A stretch of DNA of 64,000 bases from Aralia elata (GCA_034770075.1 JAVJAP010000214.1:1674001-1738000), one strand, 5' to 3'. Shown: positions 1 through 11,002, numbered from the stretch's first letter. Numbers and translations are program-made. Notes: a model not told the origin generated them from the letters alone.

Positions 1-8
1 TTGTATCA

Positions 9-87
9 TTCCCCTCCTCTTGAAAAGGATTTGTCCTCAAATCTGACATCCCCTCCTCTTGAAAAGGATTTACCCACAAATCTGATC
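9..87 (-). repeat. Tandemly duplicated polypurine-tract region of element E
   Basis: The 39-bp segment beginning at base 10 is repeated at base 49. Both copies contain, on the minus strand, a purine run of the form AAGAGGAGGGGA. The copy at the LTR border is where plus-strand DNA priming is expected in LTR retrotransposons. The sequence also resembles the codons for the DLRTN-type end of pol seen in element A. Confidence 0.75.
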
Positions 88-247
88 CTACATAAAAACA
101 AATTAAGTTAGTAGTATCAAACAAATCATAATCCCAAAACTCATCTTGCAAACGAAATATATAAACAATATCAACAATGCAAGTAAAGTAATGAAAATAA
201 TCATCAAAAACTCCAACTCCTGCAAAGAACATAGCAATATCTGGAAA

Positions 248-1249
248 TTATGACGTATCGACATGAACAACTTGTAAACATCTCTTTCCAAGCAGTGATC
301 GAATCAGCATAACATCCTGCAAGCTCCTCGTAGCACAACTTGGAAACTTAAACTTCCGATCTCTTTTACTCAAGAACATGTCCACATCAATACGATGCTC
401 TTCCACACGTAAACCAATTTCTTCCACAATAACAACTACACCAAAACAAACGAAATAAGCAACTAAAGCTAAAATGCAAACAAAATTTCTACCTAAGAAA
501 TCAAATGCATATATAGTAAAATAAAAACAAATAAAACTATGAAAAGTCCTATATCCTCCTGGATCAAATATCATTATGTAGAACCCTTCACACTTCATCA
601 ACTTCCATCCACGAATTCCCGGATCAAAAACCAACGTGATGATCTCGTGCATTCGCAAATACTCCCAATGACGAATTTCCGGATCAAAAGTAAACCTTAT
701 GATCTCGATCATTCGCACTAACATCCATTTCAATGCACCCAGATCAAATGTCAAAATTTGAAACTTGACACATTGCATTTGCAAACACTTTTGAATTCCT
801 GGATTAAACACAAAACAAAACAAATCAACAAGTTCCTTTCGTTTAATCACCAAGAAATCAAATAATTCAAATCCACATGCGAAGTCTACTAAAACAAAAT
901 TCAAAACACTTCCCTTTAGACTTTCCATGCATTGCTCGAATTGTTTCGCACCACAACTTATATTTCCCCTCTCGACGAGTATAAACCCATCTCGAACCTG
1001 CAAAACAAACTCAACCTTTCTCTTCCCATTGACATTAAAACATCCAAGATCAATTAGCTGCATCAACGAAAAAGAAATATCACATCCCACTTCACAAGAT
1101 GAAAACTCACTAGCACACTTAACACTATGATAATCACTTGCAAATTCAACAAGTGCTAAAGAATTTTTCCAAGAGTTGACAAAACTAGGAATATCATCAA
1201 AACAAATATTATCAATTTTTCCCATATATGAATGCAAAACATGATTCAA
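248..1249 (-). pseudogene. Eroded RT-derived open frame of element E
   Basis: A 333-codon open frame. Its N-terminal 60 residues (HSYMGKIDNICFDDI and following) look like a drifted version of the gypsy RT stretch FIGKFVVVYFDDI found in element A. The same segment recurs at 3826-4049. The middle contains about five degenerate repeats with the pattern FDPGI or FDP, matching the roughly 62-bp DNA repeats at 555-815. The C-terminal part has no family I recognise. The frame is long for such eroded sequence, but no catalytic RT set is complete, so I treat it as a relic or non-autonomous filler rather than an active gene. Confidence 0.5.
555..815 (-). repeat. Degenerate ~62-bp tandem repeat (about 5 copies)
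   Basis: The core CCNGGATCAAA recurs near 558, 617, 680, 738 and 800, about 58-63 bp apart. In the minus frame the copies encode phrases such as FDPGI, FDPEI and FDPGG. Spacing and coding phase are kept although the bases between cores have diverged. Confidence 0.6.
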
Positions 1250-1283
1250 TATGAAAACATTTAACGCAGTAGCTAATCCAAAT
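1062..1283. repeat. 220-bp direct duplicate of E flanking block T, left copy
   Basis: This stretch is nearly identical to 3829-4049; only a few substitutions separate them by eye. The two copies bracket the 1284-3825 insertion. It is far too long to be a target-site duplication and is part of E's internal sequence on both sides. Confidence 0.85.
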
Positions 1284-1488
1284 TGATGGTTTGATGTTTT
1301 TATTTAGACAATTGATGATTTGATGTTTTTGTTGTTTGATAATAATTAAGAGATATGAAAAGCATTAAAATAATTAAACTCTAATATTAACAAGTCTAAG
1401 ATTGCAATTTCCCCCAACACTTCATTTGAATATCCTAACTCTCTCATTTGAACTAATTAACAACATGGAAATGTCAACCGAGAAATCA

Positions 1489-2672
1489 AAGCTACTTATA
1501 AGCCTCTGTCGATGGTCAAATTCGAATCTTCCTAATGCGGCATATAGATATATGTCTATCCTACACACTATCAAGAGACCAATTTCAAGAACACTAACAA
1601 GACACGTGTCACTAAATCTCATTAAACGTCCTTTCAATTACCAACTTTCACATAGGAAGTCATTAAGAGTAGATTCTCCATTGGTTGCACACGGTACCTA
1701 GGTATATATCTATCCTAAATACTATCAAGTTACCTATCATTGAGGATAATCAAAAAGACACACGTCACTTAATCTCAATTAATAACCCACAATAATCTTT
1801 AACTTTCGCATGATATCATAACAAGGTCTAAACACTATAATCCGTTCGTCAAGTTCATATAGGTTCCCACGGTAATTACGAGCCAATCAATTAATATATG
1901 AAGCATAAATTATGACATACAATTCACAAATGAGTAATTAATAACAAAGAGAGAGAAATCAATTCAAACTATGTGTTGGGTTCCATTGAAATCTTAGAAA
2001 TTAAGGTCTAGTTCATGGTAGCTAAGCAAAACATCAAACACATGGTGTACATCATGAAATAGAAATACAAATTCAAAGGAAAGCTACTTATAAGCCTCTG
2101 TCGATGGTCAAATTCGAATCTTCCTAATGCGGCATATAGATATATGTCTATCCTACACACTATCAAGAGACCAATTTCAAGAACAATAACAAGACACGTG
2201 TCACTAAATCTCATTAAACGTCCTTTCAATTACCAACTTTCACATAGGAAGTCATTAAGAGTAGATTCTCCATTGGTTGCACACGGTACCTAGGTATATA
2301 TCTATCCTAAATACTATCAAGTTACCTATCATTGAGGATAATCAAAAAGACACACGTCACTTAATCTCAATTAATAACCCACAATAATCTTTAACTTTCG
2401 CATGATATCATAACAAGGTCTAAACACTATAATCCGTTCGTCAAGTTCATATAGGTTCCCACGGTAATTACGAGCCAATCAATTAATATATGAAGCATAA
2501 ATTATGACATACAATTCACAAATGAGTAATTAATAACAAAGAGAGAGAAATCAATTCAAACTATGTGTTGGGTTCCATTGAAATCTTAGAAATTAAGGTC
2601 TAGTTCATGGTAGCTAAGCAAAACATCAAACACATGGTGTACATCATGAAATAGAAATACAAATTCAAAGGA
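1489..2672. repeat. 592-bp tandem duplication inside block T
   Basis: Copy 1 is 1489-2080 and copy 2 is 2081-2672, exactly 592 bp apart. I see one substitution (near 1589 versus 2181). The junction carries a short AAAGC-type microhomology. The near identity makes it younger than the surrounding decay. Confidence 0.93.
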
Positions 2673-3002
2673 AAGCAAGAGATGATAAAACCCATTTAGA
2701 AGATATTCATATGTTGCTTGCTTGATTGATGTCAATTTCTAGCTTTTCCTCTTCCTTTGGCATTCTTTTCTCCTTTTGCTCCTTGGCTTGTTGCTAAAAA
2801 TCTCTTTGAATTGTAGCCCTCAAGCTCTTCTTGGTGATGTATGTGCAGCCTCCCTATGTCAAGATGTCTATTTGACACTCCTTTCCTTCTTGGTTCTTTT
2901 GATTTTGCTGAATTTTTCTTGTGTTGCAGCACTTTTGGCTCTCTAATTGATGTGTTTGTGTGGCCTCCCAATTCCTAGTTATGAAATATGAAGCCCCAAT
3001 GA

Positions 3003-3018
3003 GATATTATATAGTGCC
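3003..3018 (-). promoter_or_regulatory. Putative TATA box of LTR block T
   Basis: On the minus strand the sequence reads GGCACTATATAATATC. This is a plausible RNA polymerase II core promoter for an LTR read leftward. It supports the minus orientation of T. Confidence 0.45.
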
Positions 3019-3159
3019 TCCATGAAAAACCCTAGCCACACATCAGATTTTGGGTCAAAAGTGAGCTGGAATCGCACTAAGAGCTCAAAAGATCGCACTC
3101 AGCACGCCCAGATGCGCCCGCACGCCGCCCCCTGGCCATGCCGCACGCCCATAGCACGC

Positions 3160-3185
3160 CCATGGCGCGCGCGCGCGCGCGCTGG
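3160..3185. repeat. CG dinucleotide run in block T
   Basis: A run of alternating C and G lies within a GC-rich segment (about 3100-3240) that also holds several copies of the word GCACGCC. It contrasts sharply with the AT-rich surroundings. It is a simple-sequence tract inside an LTR, not a gene-associated CpG island. Confidence 0.8.
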
Positions 3186-3825
3186 CTGCCTGGTGCCAGG
3201 CGCCGTGCGCCCGCACCCATTTCCACGCGCCTGCGCCAGGTGGTCTGTATCCCGACTCAGCTTTGACCTCTATTAGTAAATGGCCATAACTTCTTCGTCC
3301 GAACTTATATTTAGGCGTGTAAATAGGCTATGGAAAGTTAAGAAAGAGCTCTACAACTTTCATAACTGGAGCTTGACAAGAAAATGTCCGAAGAAAGGCT
3401 CAAATTGAGCCCGAAGCAACTGCTGTGTAAAATACATGCCAATCCGATGGTAAAATGACCGTAACTCTCTCATACGAACTTCAAATTGGATGATTCAAGA
3501 TGCTCTGGAAATCTAAGACAAATATCTACAACTTTCATTCTTTGAGTTTTGAGAGATTCGGATTGGATCATGGGTGAAATTTGGAAACAAGCAGCTACAG
3601 TACCGAAAAGCAAGTTATGGGTATTGATTCCAAGGAGCTTTTATTTCAATTCCTACAGAACAACATGAAAAACTCATAAAAGCATACAAAAATATATAAA
3701 ACCAATACAAAGCTATATTACATAACAATAAGATAAAAACACATAAAACCAACCGAAATGACTTAGGATTTACAAATTATGAAGCTCAAAAGCACCTAAT
3801 TTATGTATATAAAACGCACTCATCA

Positions 3826-4221
3826 CATCAACGGAAAAGAAATATCACATCCAACTTCACAAGATGAAAACTCACTAGCACACCTAACACTATGATAATC
3901 ACTTACAAATTCAACAAGTGCTAAAGAATTTTTCCAAGAGTTGACAAAACTAGGAATATCATCAAAACAAATATTATCAATTTTTCCCATATATGAATGC
4001 AAAATATGATTCAATATGAAAACATTTAACGCAGTAGCTAATCCAAAAGACTTAACTAAACATGCAAATAAACCATATCTCACTCCAATCCGATGATAAT
4101 CACTTTTCAATTTAATACCAAATGATAGTAATTCTTTCCCATTCAAGACAACATTCTCAAAATCATGCAATGATAACAACTCTAATGGAAAGACATTACC
4201 AAATGATAGCAAATCATGCAA
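3826..4221 (-). pseudogene. Eroded RT-like frame of element E (second fragment)
   Basis: The minus-strand frame contains KLKSDYHRIGV, FGLATALNVFILNHIL and CFDDI in the order of gypsy RT motifs (compare KSGYHQIR, FGLTNAPSTFMRLMNHVL and YFDDI in element A). The spacing is shortened and the intervening residues have been lost. Its C-terminal part is the same sequence as the start of the 248-1249 frame, because the 220-bp segment is duplicated on both sides of block T. The DD pair survives, but the domain is too deleted to be an enzyme. The similarity is by eye, with moderate confidence. Confidence 0.55.
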
Positions 4222-4784
4222 TGAAGATTTCTCAACTGATAAATCAAATCATGATCACTACCATAATCAATTAACGACATGTCATGTAAAGATTGATTAA
4301 CATCAAAACCTAATTCAACATGTGAATGAAAAACCCTAGAATAAGTTTTATGCAAGTACAAATGTTGAAAACGAGAATTCCCACAATAATCACTAGAATA
4401 AATTCTACAAAGATATGAACTTTGATAATGAGAATTTACCAAATGATAGTAAGAATATTGACAACGAGAATATAACGCATGTTCATAAACTAACTCGACA
4501 AATATCAAATATCCTCCATAGTTTATGATAAAGACGATTTTACCATCAAAATAGCTAACAACAAATTTATCCATGGAAGCATGCAAAACATGTTTTAATA
4601 AACTCATGAACATACTGGATGCATTAGTTAATCTAACAGAAATAACTATCCACCTATACAATTCACATGTTAACACAATTTTCCATTTATCACTTTCACT
4701 CATGCTAATTTGATTAAGCATAAACATCATATGGTCATTATCCAATGTAGATAAAACACAAGCACTATGCAATTTATCAAGCAT
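4182..4784 (-). pseudogene. Degenerate gypsy reverse-transcriptase fragment of element E
   Basis: A 200-codon minus-strand frame. Residues 2-80 align by eye, without large gaps, to the RT palm of element A: LDKLHSACVLS (A: LDELHGSCIFS), SDKWKIVLTCELYRW (A: DEWKTAFKTKYGLYEW), LTNASSMFM (A: LTNAPSTFM) and DKFVVSYFDG (A: GKFVVVYFDD). The second catalytic aspartate of the YxDD-type box is glycine, and the SKIDLKSGYH block is lost, so it cannot be a working RT. The C-terminal 100 residues are unrecognised. It is a relic pol segment of E, followed downstream on the minus strand by another RT-like fragment. Confidence 0.65.
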
Positions 4785-4858
4785 ATTATCTAAGCAAAGC
4801 TCGGCATTCTATCTTCCTTAGGTACTATGATCTCCTGAATAGCACATGCACTAATGAC

Positions 4859-5299
4859 TTAATCCACGATACCCGCTTTGTTGAAGTTGGACTCCATCAA
4901 CTCTCCAACCCGCCTGGGTAACTCCGTCGTCTCCTCGGGAATACTACAAGCTGATTGGTATGTAATGATAGCTCGGGGTATGTAATCAACAACCTGTACA
5001 AGAGACAAAACAGAACTAAACAAAGAAGAGTTAATCTTGTTAGTATTCAAAAGCGCCGTCTTGTACGAATGTACAGTCATTGGCTTTTCAAAATACAACT
5101 CACTTTTCAACTCAGTCTCCTCTCTTTTTTCATTCTTACTCTCCACTGTTTCTTTCTCTCGTTTATTTTCACTCTCATTCTTTTTATTCTCTCGTTTCTT
5201 TTCATTCTCTTTTTCACACTCAATCTTTTTTTTCAATTTCTTCTTCACTTTTTTTTTGTTGTTCACTTTCTTGCTTTTGACCACAATCTGTTTGTACAA
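4859..5299 (-). pseudogene. Lys/Glu-rich linker and pre-RT segment of element E
   Basis: A 146-codon minus frame. The first 70 residues are almost all lysine, glutamate, asparagine and serine, a highly charged, probably helical linker. The same kind of linker follows protease in element A (37783-38046). After it come EKPMTVHSYKTALLNTN and then PEETTELPRRVGELMES, corresponding to A's segment just before the RT (PEETKELQ, VGELMKKGF), but with the middle deleted. It partly overlaps the gag frame in another phase, showing a frameshift between gag and linker. It has no enzymatic function of its own. Confidence 0.6.
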
Positions 5300-5924
5300 T
5301 CGCTAGATCTTCACGAACTTCGTCATGTACGCTGGAACCTAACAATTCTCCTTGGATTGCATATTCTACTCCATCGTCCACCTCCCTCGGCTGATTTTGC
5401 TCCTTTTGTGCCTTAGAGAGGTTTTGATGTTGCTTCAAATGCTCGTCCCTTATCTCATTGTATGTTCTCATGATGTCCTCAATTGATACCGATTCCCTAT
5501 ACGCCTTAGGAGTTTCTCGTGGTTGTCTCCGATGCGAATCTCCATGCCTATGATCCTTCCTTTCATCATCCCAATTTAAACGCCTTGAAGGTTGATCGTC
5601 ATATCTTGGAGTTGCATATTCCTCCCTTCTACTAGGTTGTCCTGGAGCATACCGCTTTCTCATCACGGTTTTCAACTCTTCCCACATCTCGATCGGACGC
5701 TCTCCATACCTCTTTCTGCTACGCACAAATTCAGCCCACCATGTAGCTGCATAATCAGAAAAATCTTGAACTGCAAGTTTGAACTTCCTCCGCTCGGAAT
5801 AGCCATGATAGTCAAACTCTCGCTCCATCTTTTCCTCCCATCTCAAATAAGCATCTGGATCATTCCTGCCTTGGAAAGTATTCCTTCGAGACCCATAAGC
5901 ACTTTCATAATTATAACCATACAT
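5220..5924 (-). pseudogene. gag: Truncated gag (capsid part) of element E
   Basis: A 234-codon minus frame starting at 5924. Residues 16-90 (TFQGRNDPDAYLRWEEKMEREF, AATWWAEFV, YGERPIEMWEELKTVMRKRYAP) match the capsid of element A's gag (TFQGRSDPEAYLEWEKKMDWIF, AVTWWDQLM, YGERPIETWEEMKTVMKKRFVP). A's gag is 399 residues. E lacks the N-terminal ~100 residues and the CCHC zinc knuckle; the C-terminal half is charged and unrelated. A gag of this shape might still co-assemble with partner particles, but that is speculation. It lies directly downstream of E's PBS and leader. Confidence 0.72.
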
Positions 5925-6437
5925 ATTTGCTGCAAAACAAAGGTTAGTAGATAAAGAAAATTTTCCTCACACACTCCCTTACGTGTTTCGCTCAAAGAGT
6001 ATATCCCACAATTATGAAAAACGCTCGTGTATCACTCAATTAGGCTTTTACCCTCAATTATTCTCACACTCTTGCCTCTTACCACTCTAATTCCCTCTTA
6101 TAGGTTCTTTTTGAATTCACCAAATAATTTCGTAATTTACTTTTCAATCCAATAAGAACTTATCACAAAACAAAATATAGCAAGTGTGACGTACGATAAC
6201 CACCAAAATTTCACGATCACCAATTAAAATCCTCGAGTGAAAATCCAATATCCTCAAAATTACAAATTCCAATAATAGAATCAAATAATAACTTCTTCAA
6301 TACAATCCCAATAATCACGAACTTATGAAACCCAAGCAATTGCAACAATAATAATTTTCCCTCTTTTTTTTTGAACTTTTTTTTTCAATATATATTCAAA
6401 CACGAAAATAAAGGATAAGTAACTCGCTAGAAACTTA
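5925..6437 (-). other. Untranslated leader of element E
   Basis: This stretch between gag and the primer-binding site is AT-rich with no convincing ORF. A poly-T run near 6363-6385 and several short direct repeats are visible. A similar leader lies in element A (39607-39997), including the words 'cactcccttacgtgtttc', which supports common ancestry. Confidence 0.6.
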
Positions 6438-6449
6438 GCTCTGATACCA
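6438..6449 (-). other. Primer-binding site of element E
   Basis: On the minus strand the sequence is TGGTATCAGAGC, complementary to the 3' end of plant initiator tRNA-Met. It lies 2 bases inside the LTR end at 6452. Confidence 0.9.
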
Positions 6450-6451
6450 AA

Positions 6452-7624
6452 TGATAGACTCCACGACACGCTTGCGTGAGGTGGTCATCGCCCGGATCGT
6501 TTCTAGCAAGTTATAAGGTGGAACTCTTTCGAATCCTTAATCCCTCGCCTGAATATAGACGATAAACCTTGGAATAGTCGATCAAGCAATTTTGAATGCG
6601 TGATGGATGGAACACCAATAACACTTTGACCCTCGTTTAAATGGAAAACGATAATCTCCGTATGATTGTATGATGCGATAGAATAACGCCACACACAACT
6701 ATGGTTTGTTGTATGATAAGTTAAATATGAATCCCAAAAGAAAAACTAAGAAATTAGCTTAGAAATTCTTCAAAGAACCAAAAGTAGAGAATAACTCTCA
6801 AATAAAATCAACTCTGAATAATAATGAATTGTTCACTCAATTACAAGCATAAAACTTATTTATACTAATAACATGAAACCCTAATCCTATAAGGAAATAA
6901 GAATTTGAATGGAAATAGAAATCCTATCTAATAAACATCCTAGTTACAATAGAATAGGAAAAAAAATCCCCAAAAGATTGCATTAAAACTGATCAAAAAC
7001 TTTCCTCGGAATCCGTGATAAAGGCCTAGCGCTTCTGGCGCTGAGATTTGTACTGATGGAGCGCTGTAGGCGCTGACTTGCAGATTCGCCCACCATGACA
7101 AGCGCTTCAGGCGCTGGAATAACAAAGGGACGAGCGCTGTTGGCGCAAGAGTATTTCTTGCCTTGATGTCCTTTGGAAAAAAATGACCATAACTTTTGAC
7201 TCGGGAAGAGTTACGGAACCTGCCACCTATCAAATCGAAGATCTCGACGAGATCTACAACTTTCATTCTTTGTGTTTCGCGAGATTCTAGCTGGATCAAG
7301 GTCGAAATTGAGCCCGAAGTGACCGTTGTGTAAATGACATCTCCAAACTCCTCAATCTCCATTCCAATCATCCTTGAACCAACTTCCATTGTTCTGTACA
7401 TCACATGATGCCTTGGCTTGCATTGATTTGGCCTTACTAAATAAATGGTATCTAGTAATCCCAAATCACATGATTGATCCTCTCCTCGCCGTTCATATGA
7501 ATTGAGCTCCAATGTAAGCATCCTTGAGTAGAATCTAGCCCAATTACTCAAATGCGTTTGTTGAACCCTCAAAGCTTGAGCAGAGCCGATGACGCTTGAT
7601 GCGAGCCTGGTCAGGATTGTATCA
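6452..7624 (-). mobile_element. 5' LTR of element E
   Basis: A 1173-bp LTR, TGATAGACTCC...TTGTATCA on the plus strand. Its first ~500 bases resemble the LTR of element A (for example the shared AACGCCACACACAACTATGG). A minus-strand TATA box (TATAAATAA) sits at 6856-6864. Four copies of AGCGCTNNNGGCGC(T/A) lie at 7028, 7060, 7101 and 7133. A CATAACTT-type module follows at about 7188-7290. A minus open frame (6940-7638) crosses the LTR border, at the place where A's pol tail extends into its LTR. Confidence 0.88.
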
Positions 7625-8184
7625 GAACCAAAATTCAAATATGCAAACTAATAATAAATTTAAACTTTTGGGTTGCCTCCCAATAAGCGTTTGGGTTATA
7701 GTTGTCAGCCCGACTTCTTAAATTTCTATCCAATTCTCAATCGAGAAGTGATTGACACGTCCATCGGTAGCAAAGTAACATTTGTATGCTTCTCCTTCGA
7801 ACGAGTCAATATTTCAAATTCGCCTAGGTTTCTCTTTTTAAATAAACTAATCTCCATGAACTCCACGGAGCTAGGCGCTTGATCTAATACTATGGCAGAC
7901 GGTATATAGCTATGCACCAGTGGCACTGTGATTTGTAAATATGGCTCACTAAACACAACTGAAGGTTGCTTAACATTGTCAGAACTCTAAACTAGCTCTT
8001 GATTTAGTTTTGGCTCTTGTTCCTCATTCTTACCATTTTCATATTCAGCAACAACATCTCCAATGGTGATTGGTGTTGGTGTGGAAACTTCAACAATATC
8101 AACTAGCTCATTATCATCTATCCCAAAGTTGATCTCAATATTGCTAGATGGAGTGCCTTGCGAATGATTACTGATAGCACTAGC
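7625..8184 (-). mobile_element. Unclassified retrotransposon remnant
   Basis: An old target sequence between E and LTR block D. On the minus strand it has an open stretch at 7726-7956 (motifs KKRNLGEFEIL, VTLLPMDVSITSRLRIG), then stops, then LLGGNPKV close to the E insertion. The 'GGGAGGCAACCC' string is one I associate with Tat/Athila elements, but the family is not secure. The stretch at 7957-8184 holds a degenerate acidic frame and nothing else recognisable. Confidence 0.4.
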
Positions 8185-8285
8185 TGTAATAACCCAAGGA
8201 TTTTGATATATTAAAATAAGAAATTTTATGTATGAATTTTTTTTAAATATAATAATTTTTTTTATTATATATTAAAGCAAGTATA

Positions 8286-8329
<44 letters not shown>

Positions 8330-9821
8330 TTATTTATTTTATATATGGTTTCAAGTAAATTTCTTATTAAAGAAATAGTTGATAATTATAAATTATATTC
8401 TGTTAATAAGTTAATTTTTATATTAAAGATATATGATTATTTATAAAAATATGATTACTATAATAATAAATGTATGTTTTAAGAAATGATTATTATTATT
8501 ACTATGATTATTTCTTTATGATATGAATTTGTAAGATTAGTCAATTTATTTTAAATTGATTAAGTATGGTAAATGTGGTAAAGTGACAGTACGGATCAAA
8601 ACTCTAATTTGATCTATGGTTATGGATTTTAATTTTTAAATATAATTATTGATAAAATTATATTTAAAATGAATGTATGTGTATTATGAATAATAAGAAT
8701 TTATTTTCTTAAGGAAATGCGAATACTAAATATAAGTATTGATTATATTTGAATGTATGTATGCACGATATGTGGTTCAATGAGTATGATAATTATTTAT
8801 CAATGATAATAAATATGTTATGACTTATGTGAAAAATGTATGTGATTAATTGTTAGTTAAAATAGAGCCCACTAATAGTTATTTAAATTAGTGGACTAAC
8901 CTAAGAATATTAATATTAAACAATTGATAAGATAGTAAGTTAAATAATATATTCAATTAAAGCGAATATAGGAAGTGAATAAATTTTGTACATTATGAAT
9001 AATTTATTTTAATAGTCCAATTAGTAAGGAATACTAATGGATTAGCCTAATTAAGTTACTAACCAAGCCCAATCAATTAATTGAACATGGACTTGGATAA
9101 TTAATGTGTAGACTAATTGAATTAGCCCAACACTTATTAAATTAGTAACCAGGTATGGATTAAAAATATTAGAAAACTAGTGGCACAAACTAGTGAAAGT
9201 GAGCCCAAAAGGGGTTTAATTAAAGTCCAATTGTTAGCCCAATTGGAGAACACTTCTACCAACTTAATTAATATATTAAAGCAATAAAAGAAAAGCAAAA
9301 ATTGAGCTAAAATACAAGGGGCCAGCCGCCCATTGGGGCCCACATGGGGGGTGAGGTGTTGGTTTTTAAAGGCTTGCTTGTAATGTATGAAAAATGAAGT
9401 ACAAAAAAATAATGATCATCCATCACCAACTTGTCACATTGTGTAAGAGTTGAGTACTTCCTAATGATGGCAAAATGGATAGATATAATTTATATATTTA
9501 TAGGTTATGCAAGTATTTGATTTAATTACTTGTTCATCTTCTCATTTTTGTTAGTTTAGAGAGAGAGAGAGAGAAAATAGAAATTAAAAATCTACTTCTT
9601 TCTCTTTCATCTACTCTTCTTTCCAAAACTAAACAAGAAGAGATAGAGAGGGAGAGGCCATGGCAAGTGAGGAGGGAGTAAGTGAGGAGAAGCCATAGCT
9701 TGGTGCTTAAAGGAAGAAGGAGGAAGATAATCAAGCAAAGTTATAAAACTTCTAAAAACCCTAACTATTTATTGTTCTTTTGATTTGATTTTTGATGGTA
9801 TGAATGATAGGTCTCCAAATC
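8185..9821 (+). mobile_element. LTR-like block D (gypsy type, 3' end missing)
   Basis: The block begins TGTAATAACCC, close in style to the starts of the LTRs of C (TGTAACATTC) and B (TGTAACGACC). It contains no ORF of note, is AT-rich, and runs up to where the copia LTR of H begins. No PBS or CA terminus is visible, so it is an LTR truncated or interrupted by H. GC-rich words near 9311-9350 (GGGGCC) are present but not regularly spaced. Confidence 0.5.
8287..8340. repeat. TA microsatellite
   Basis: About 20 uninterrupted TA units followed by four TTTA units, inside LTR block D. Confidence 0.95.
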
Positions 9822-10404
9822 TGGTAGTTTTATTTTGATGATAACACATTAAGTTAAAAAGGTCAAATAAGTAGAATCCTCTCCATAGTATAAAATATTA
9901 AAATATTTTATATCTTGACCAAAATATTTTTCATCCTTATTGAATTTATTTCTTGACCTTGACAAATTAATATCAAGTGTTAGAAATATTGATTCACACA
10001 GTAACATTTCCTAAGGCAAGGAGATTCCTATTTCTTTTTCTAAAATAATTTTTCTAAAACCTTTTTGGGCAAAAAGAAAAATGATTATCTATATATATAT
10101 ATTTATATATATATATGCCATGTGTGTTTGCATGTGCTGTGGACTTAACTAAAGTGCATGTGTGTGTTATGTCGTGGAATAGTGTGTGGGCATGTGCATG
10201 TTTACCAAAAGGAAAGTAAAGGTTTTAAAACCTTTACCTGTTAACCAATAACATGCAAATGAAAAATTGTAAACATTGTTTTTGGCTTGCCCAATCCGTG
10301 TGATTCAAAGTGATCCGAGTTCGTCAAAATTTTATCATGCAATCCGGACCATTAAATTCTAATAAATTTTCAAAATTACCTTTTTGCCCTAACTTCAAAA
10401 ATCC

Positions 10405-10414
10405 TATAAATAGG
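10405..10414 (+). promoter_or_regulatory. TATA box of H LTR
   Basis: TATAAATAGG lies in an otherwise CT-rich context, about 580 bp into the LTR, and matches the plant TATA consensus well. Confidence 0.65.
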
Positions 10415-10700
10415 AAGCTTTTCTTACATTTTCAATTTGCCAATTTACAAAGCAAAAAGAAAAGCTCTCACTCTCCTTGCCTACATTTCTATATAGAAGC
10501 TTTCACTATTTCTTCTAACAAAGTTCTAGCATTCTGAAGAAGAAAAGATTGGTCAAAATATTTGAGATTATTGAACTGCCTTATTTTGCTTTATCTCATA
10601 CTTGTTTATATATTATATATAGATATTCAAATTTAAATTGTTATACACATTTAAATATATATATCTATATTTCATCTATTCTTATCAATTAAAAGATCAA

Positions 10701-11002
10701 TTTTAGATACCGATATTTGAGGGTATTCCTTAAGCAAGAATATCATTCAAACGGTGTTTGAAGTTCTAAGTGATCGTTTATTGATATTATTTATTTATAT
10801 AAATATTGTAAAGTAGATCAACAATTAAATACTGAAACAATTCAGAAATCTATCCGACCGGTATTTAAAATCGAGTGATCTATCAAAAATATTTATATAA
10901 GTATCAATTGTGAAAACTTAAATTCGGTCAGTTTTAGATACCAATATTTAAAAATATTTCTTTTAACAAAGAATATTATTCAAACGGTGTTTGAAGTTTT
11001 AA
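10701..11002 (+). repeat. Pair of ~70-bp direct repeats in the H LTR
   Basis: Copies at 10701-10769 and 10932-11002, 231 bp apart. Both contain TTTAGATACC, then ATTCAAACGGTGTTTGAAGT; they differ at several positions. They lie downstream of the TATA box, in the transcribed part of the LTR. Confidence 0.8.

Larger units (their letters stand above)
1284..3825 (-). mobile_element. Solo-LTR-like block T inserted in element E
   Basis: The block starts TGATGG and ends CTCATCA, so it has the TG...CA termini of an LTR. A minus-strand TATA box lies at about 3003-3018. It has no coding domain, PBS or internal region, which fits a solo LTR. From the general look of the sequence I would guess a Tat/Retand-type LTR, but that is weak. 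Its flanks (CAAAT on the left, CATCA on the right) do not match. Instead a 220-bp piece of E is duplicated on both sides. It contains an internal 592-bp tandem duplication, a GC-rich stretch at 3100-3240 and two CATAAC-type modules at about 3284 and 3463. Confidence 0.6.
1..7624 (-). mobile_element. Element E: partial, degenerate CRM-like Ty3/gypsy retrotransposon
   Basis: Reading the minus strand from the right: LTR (6452-7624), primer-binding site, untranslated leader, shortened gag, lysine/glutamate-rich linker, eroded RT-like frames, then a polypurine region ending at base 9. The last 8 bases of the left LTR (TTGTATCA, bases 1-8) match the last 8 bases of the right LTR (7617-7624), so the other LTR lies just outside the window. 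Gag and linker resemble those of element A, so I place E in the same CRM-like chromovirus group. It lacks a recognisable protease and integrase and has no intact RT, so it is non-autonomous. A foreign LTR block interrupts it at 1284-3825. The right flanking pentamer is GAACC; its partner is off-window. Confidence 0.8.

Noticed and set aside
3160..3185. CpG island or gene promoter
   Set aside because: The CG run lies inside LTR block T with no downstream gene; it is a simple repeat.
5037..5306. Plus-strand Phe/Ser/Leu-rich ORFs opposite the E linker
   Set aside because: They are the antisense reading of the Lys/Glu-rich linker, a composition effect.
7726..7956. A small host gene in the 7625-8184 remnant
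   Set aside because: The frame is only 76 codons, with stops on both sides, and it lies between transposons and ends in a tail I associate with retrotransposons.
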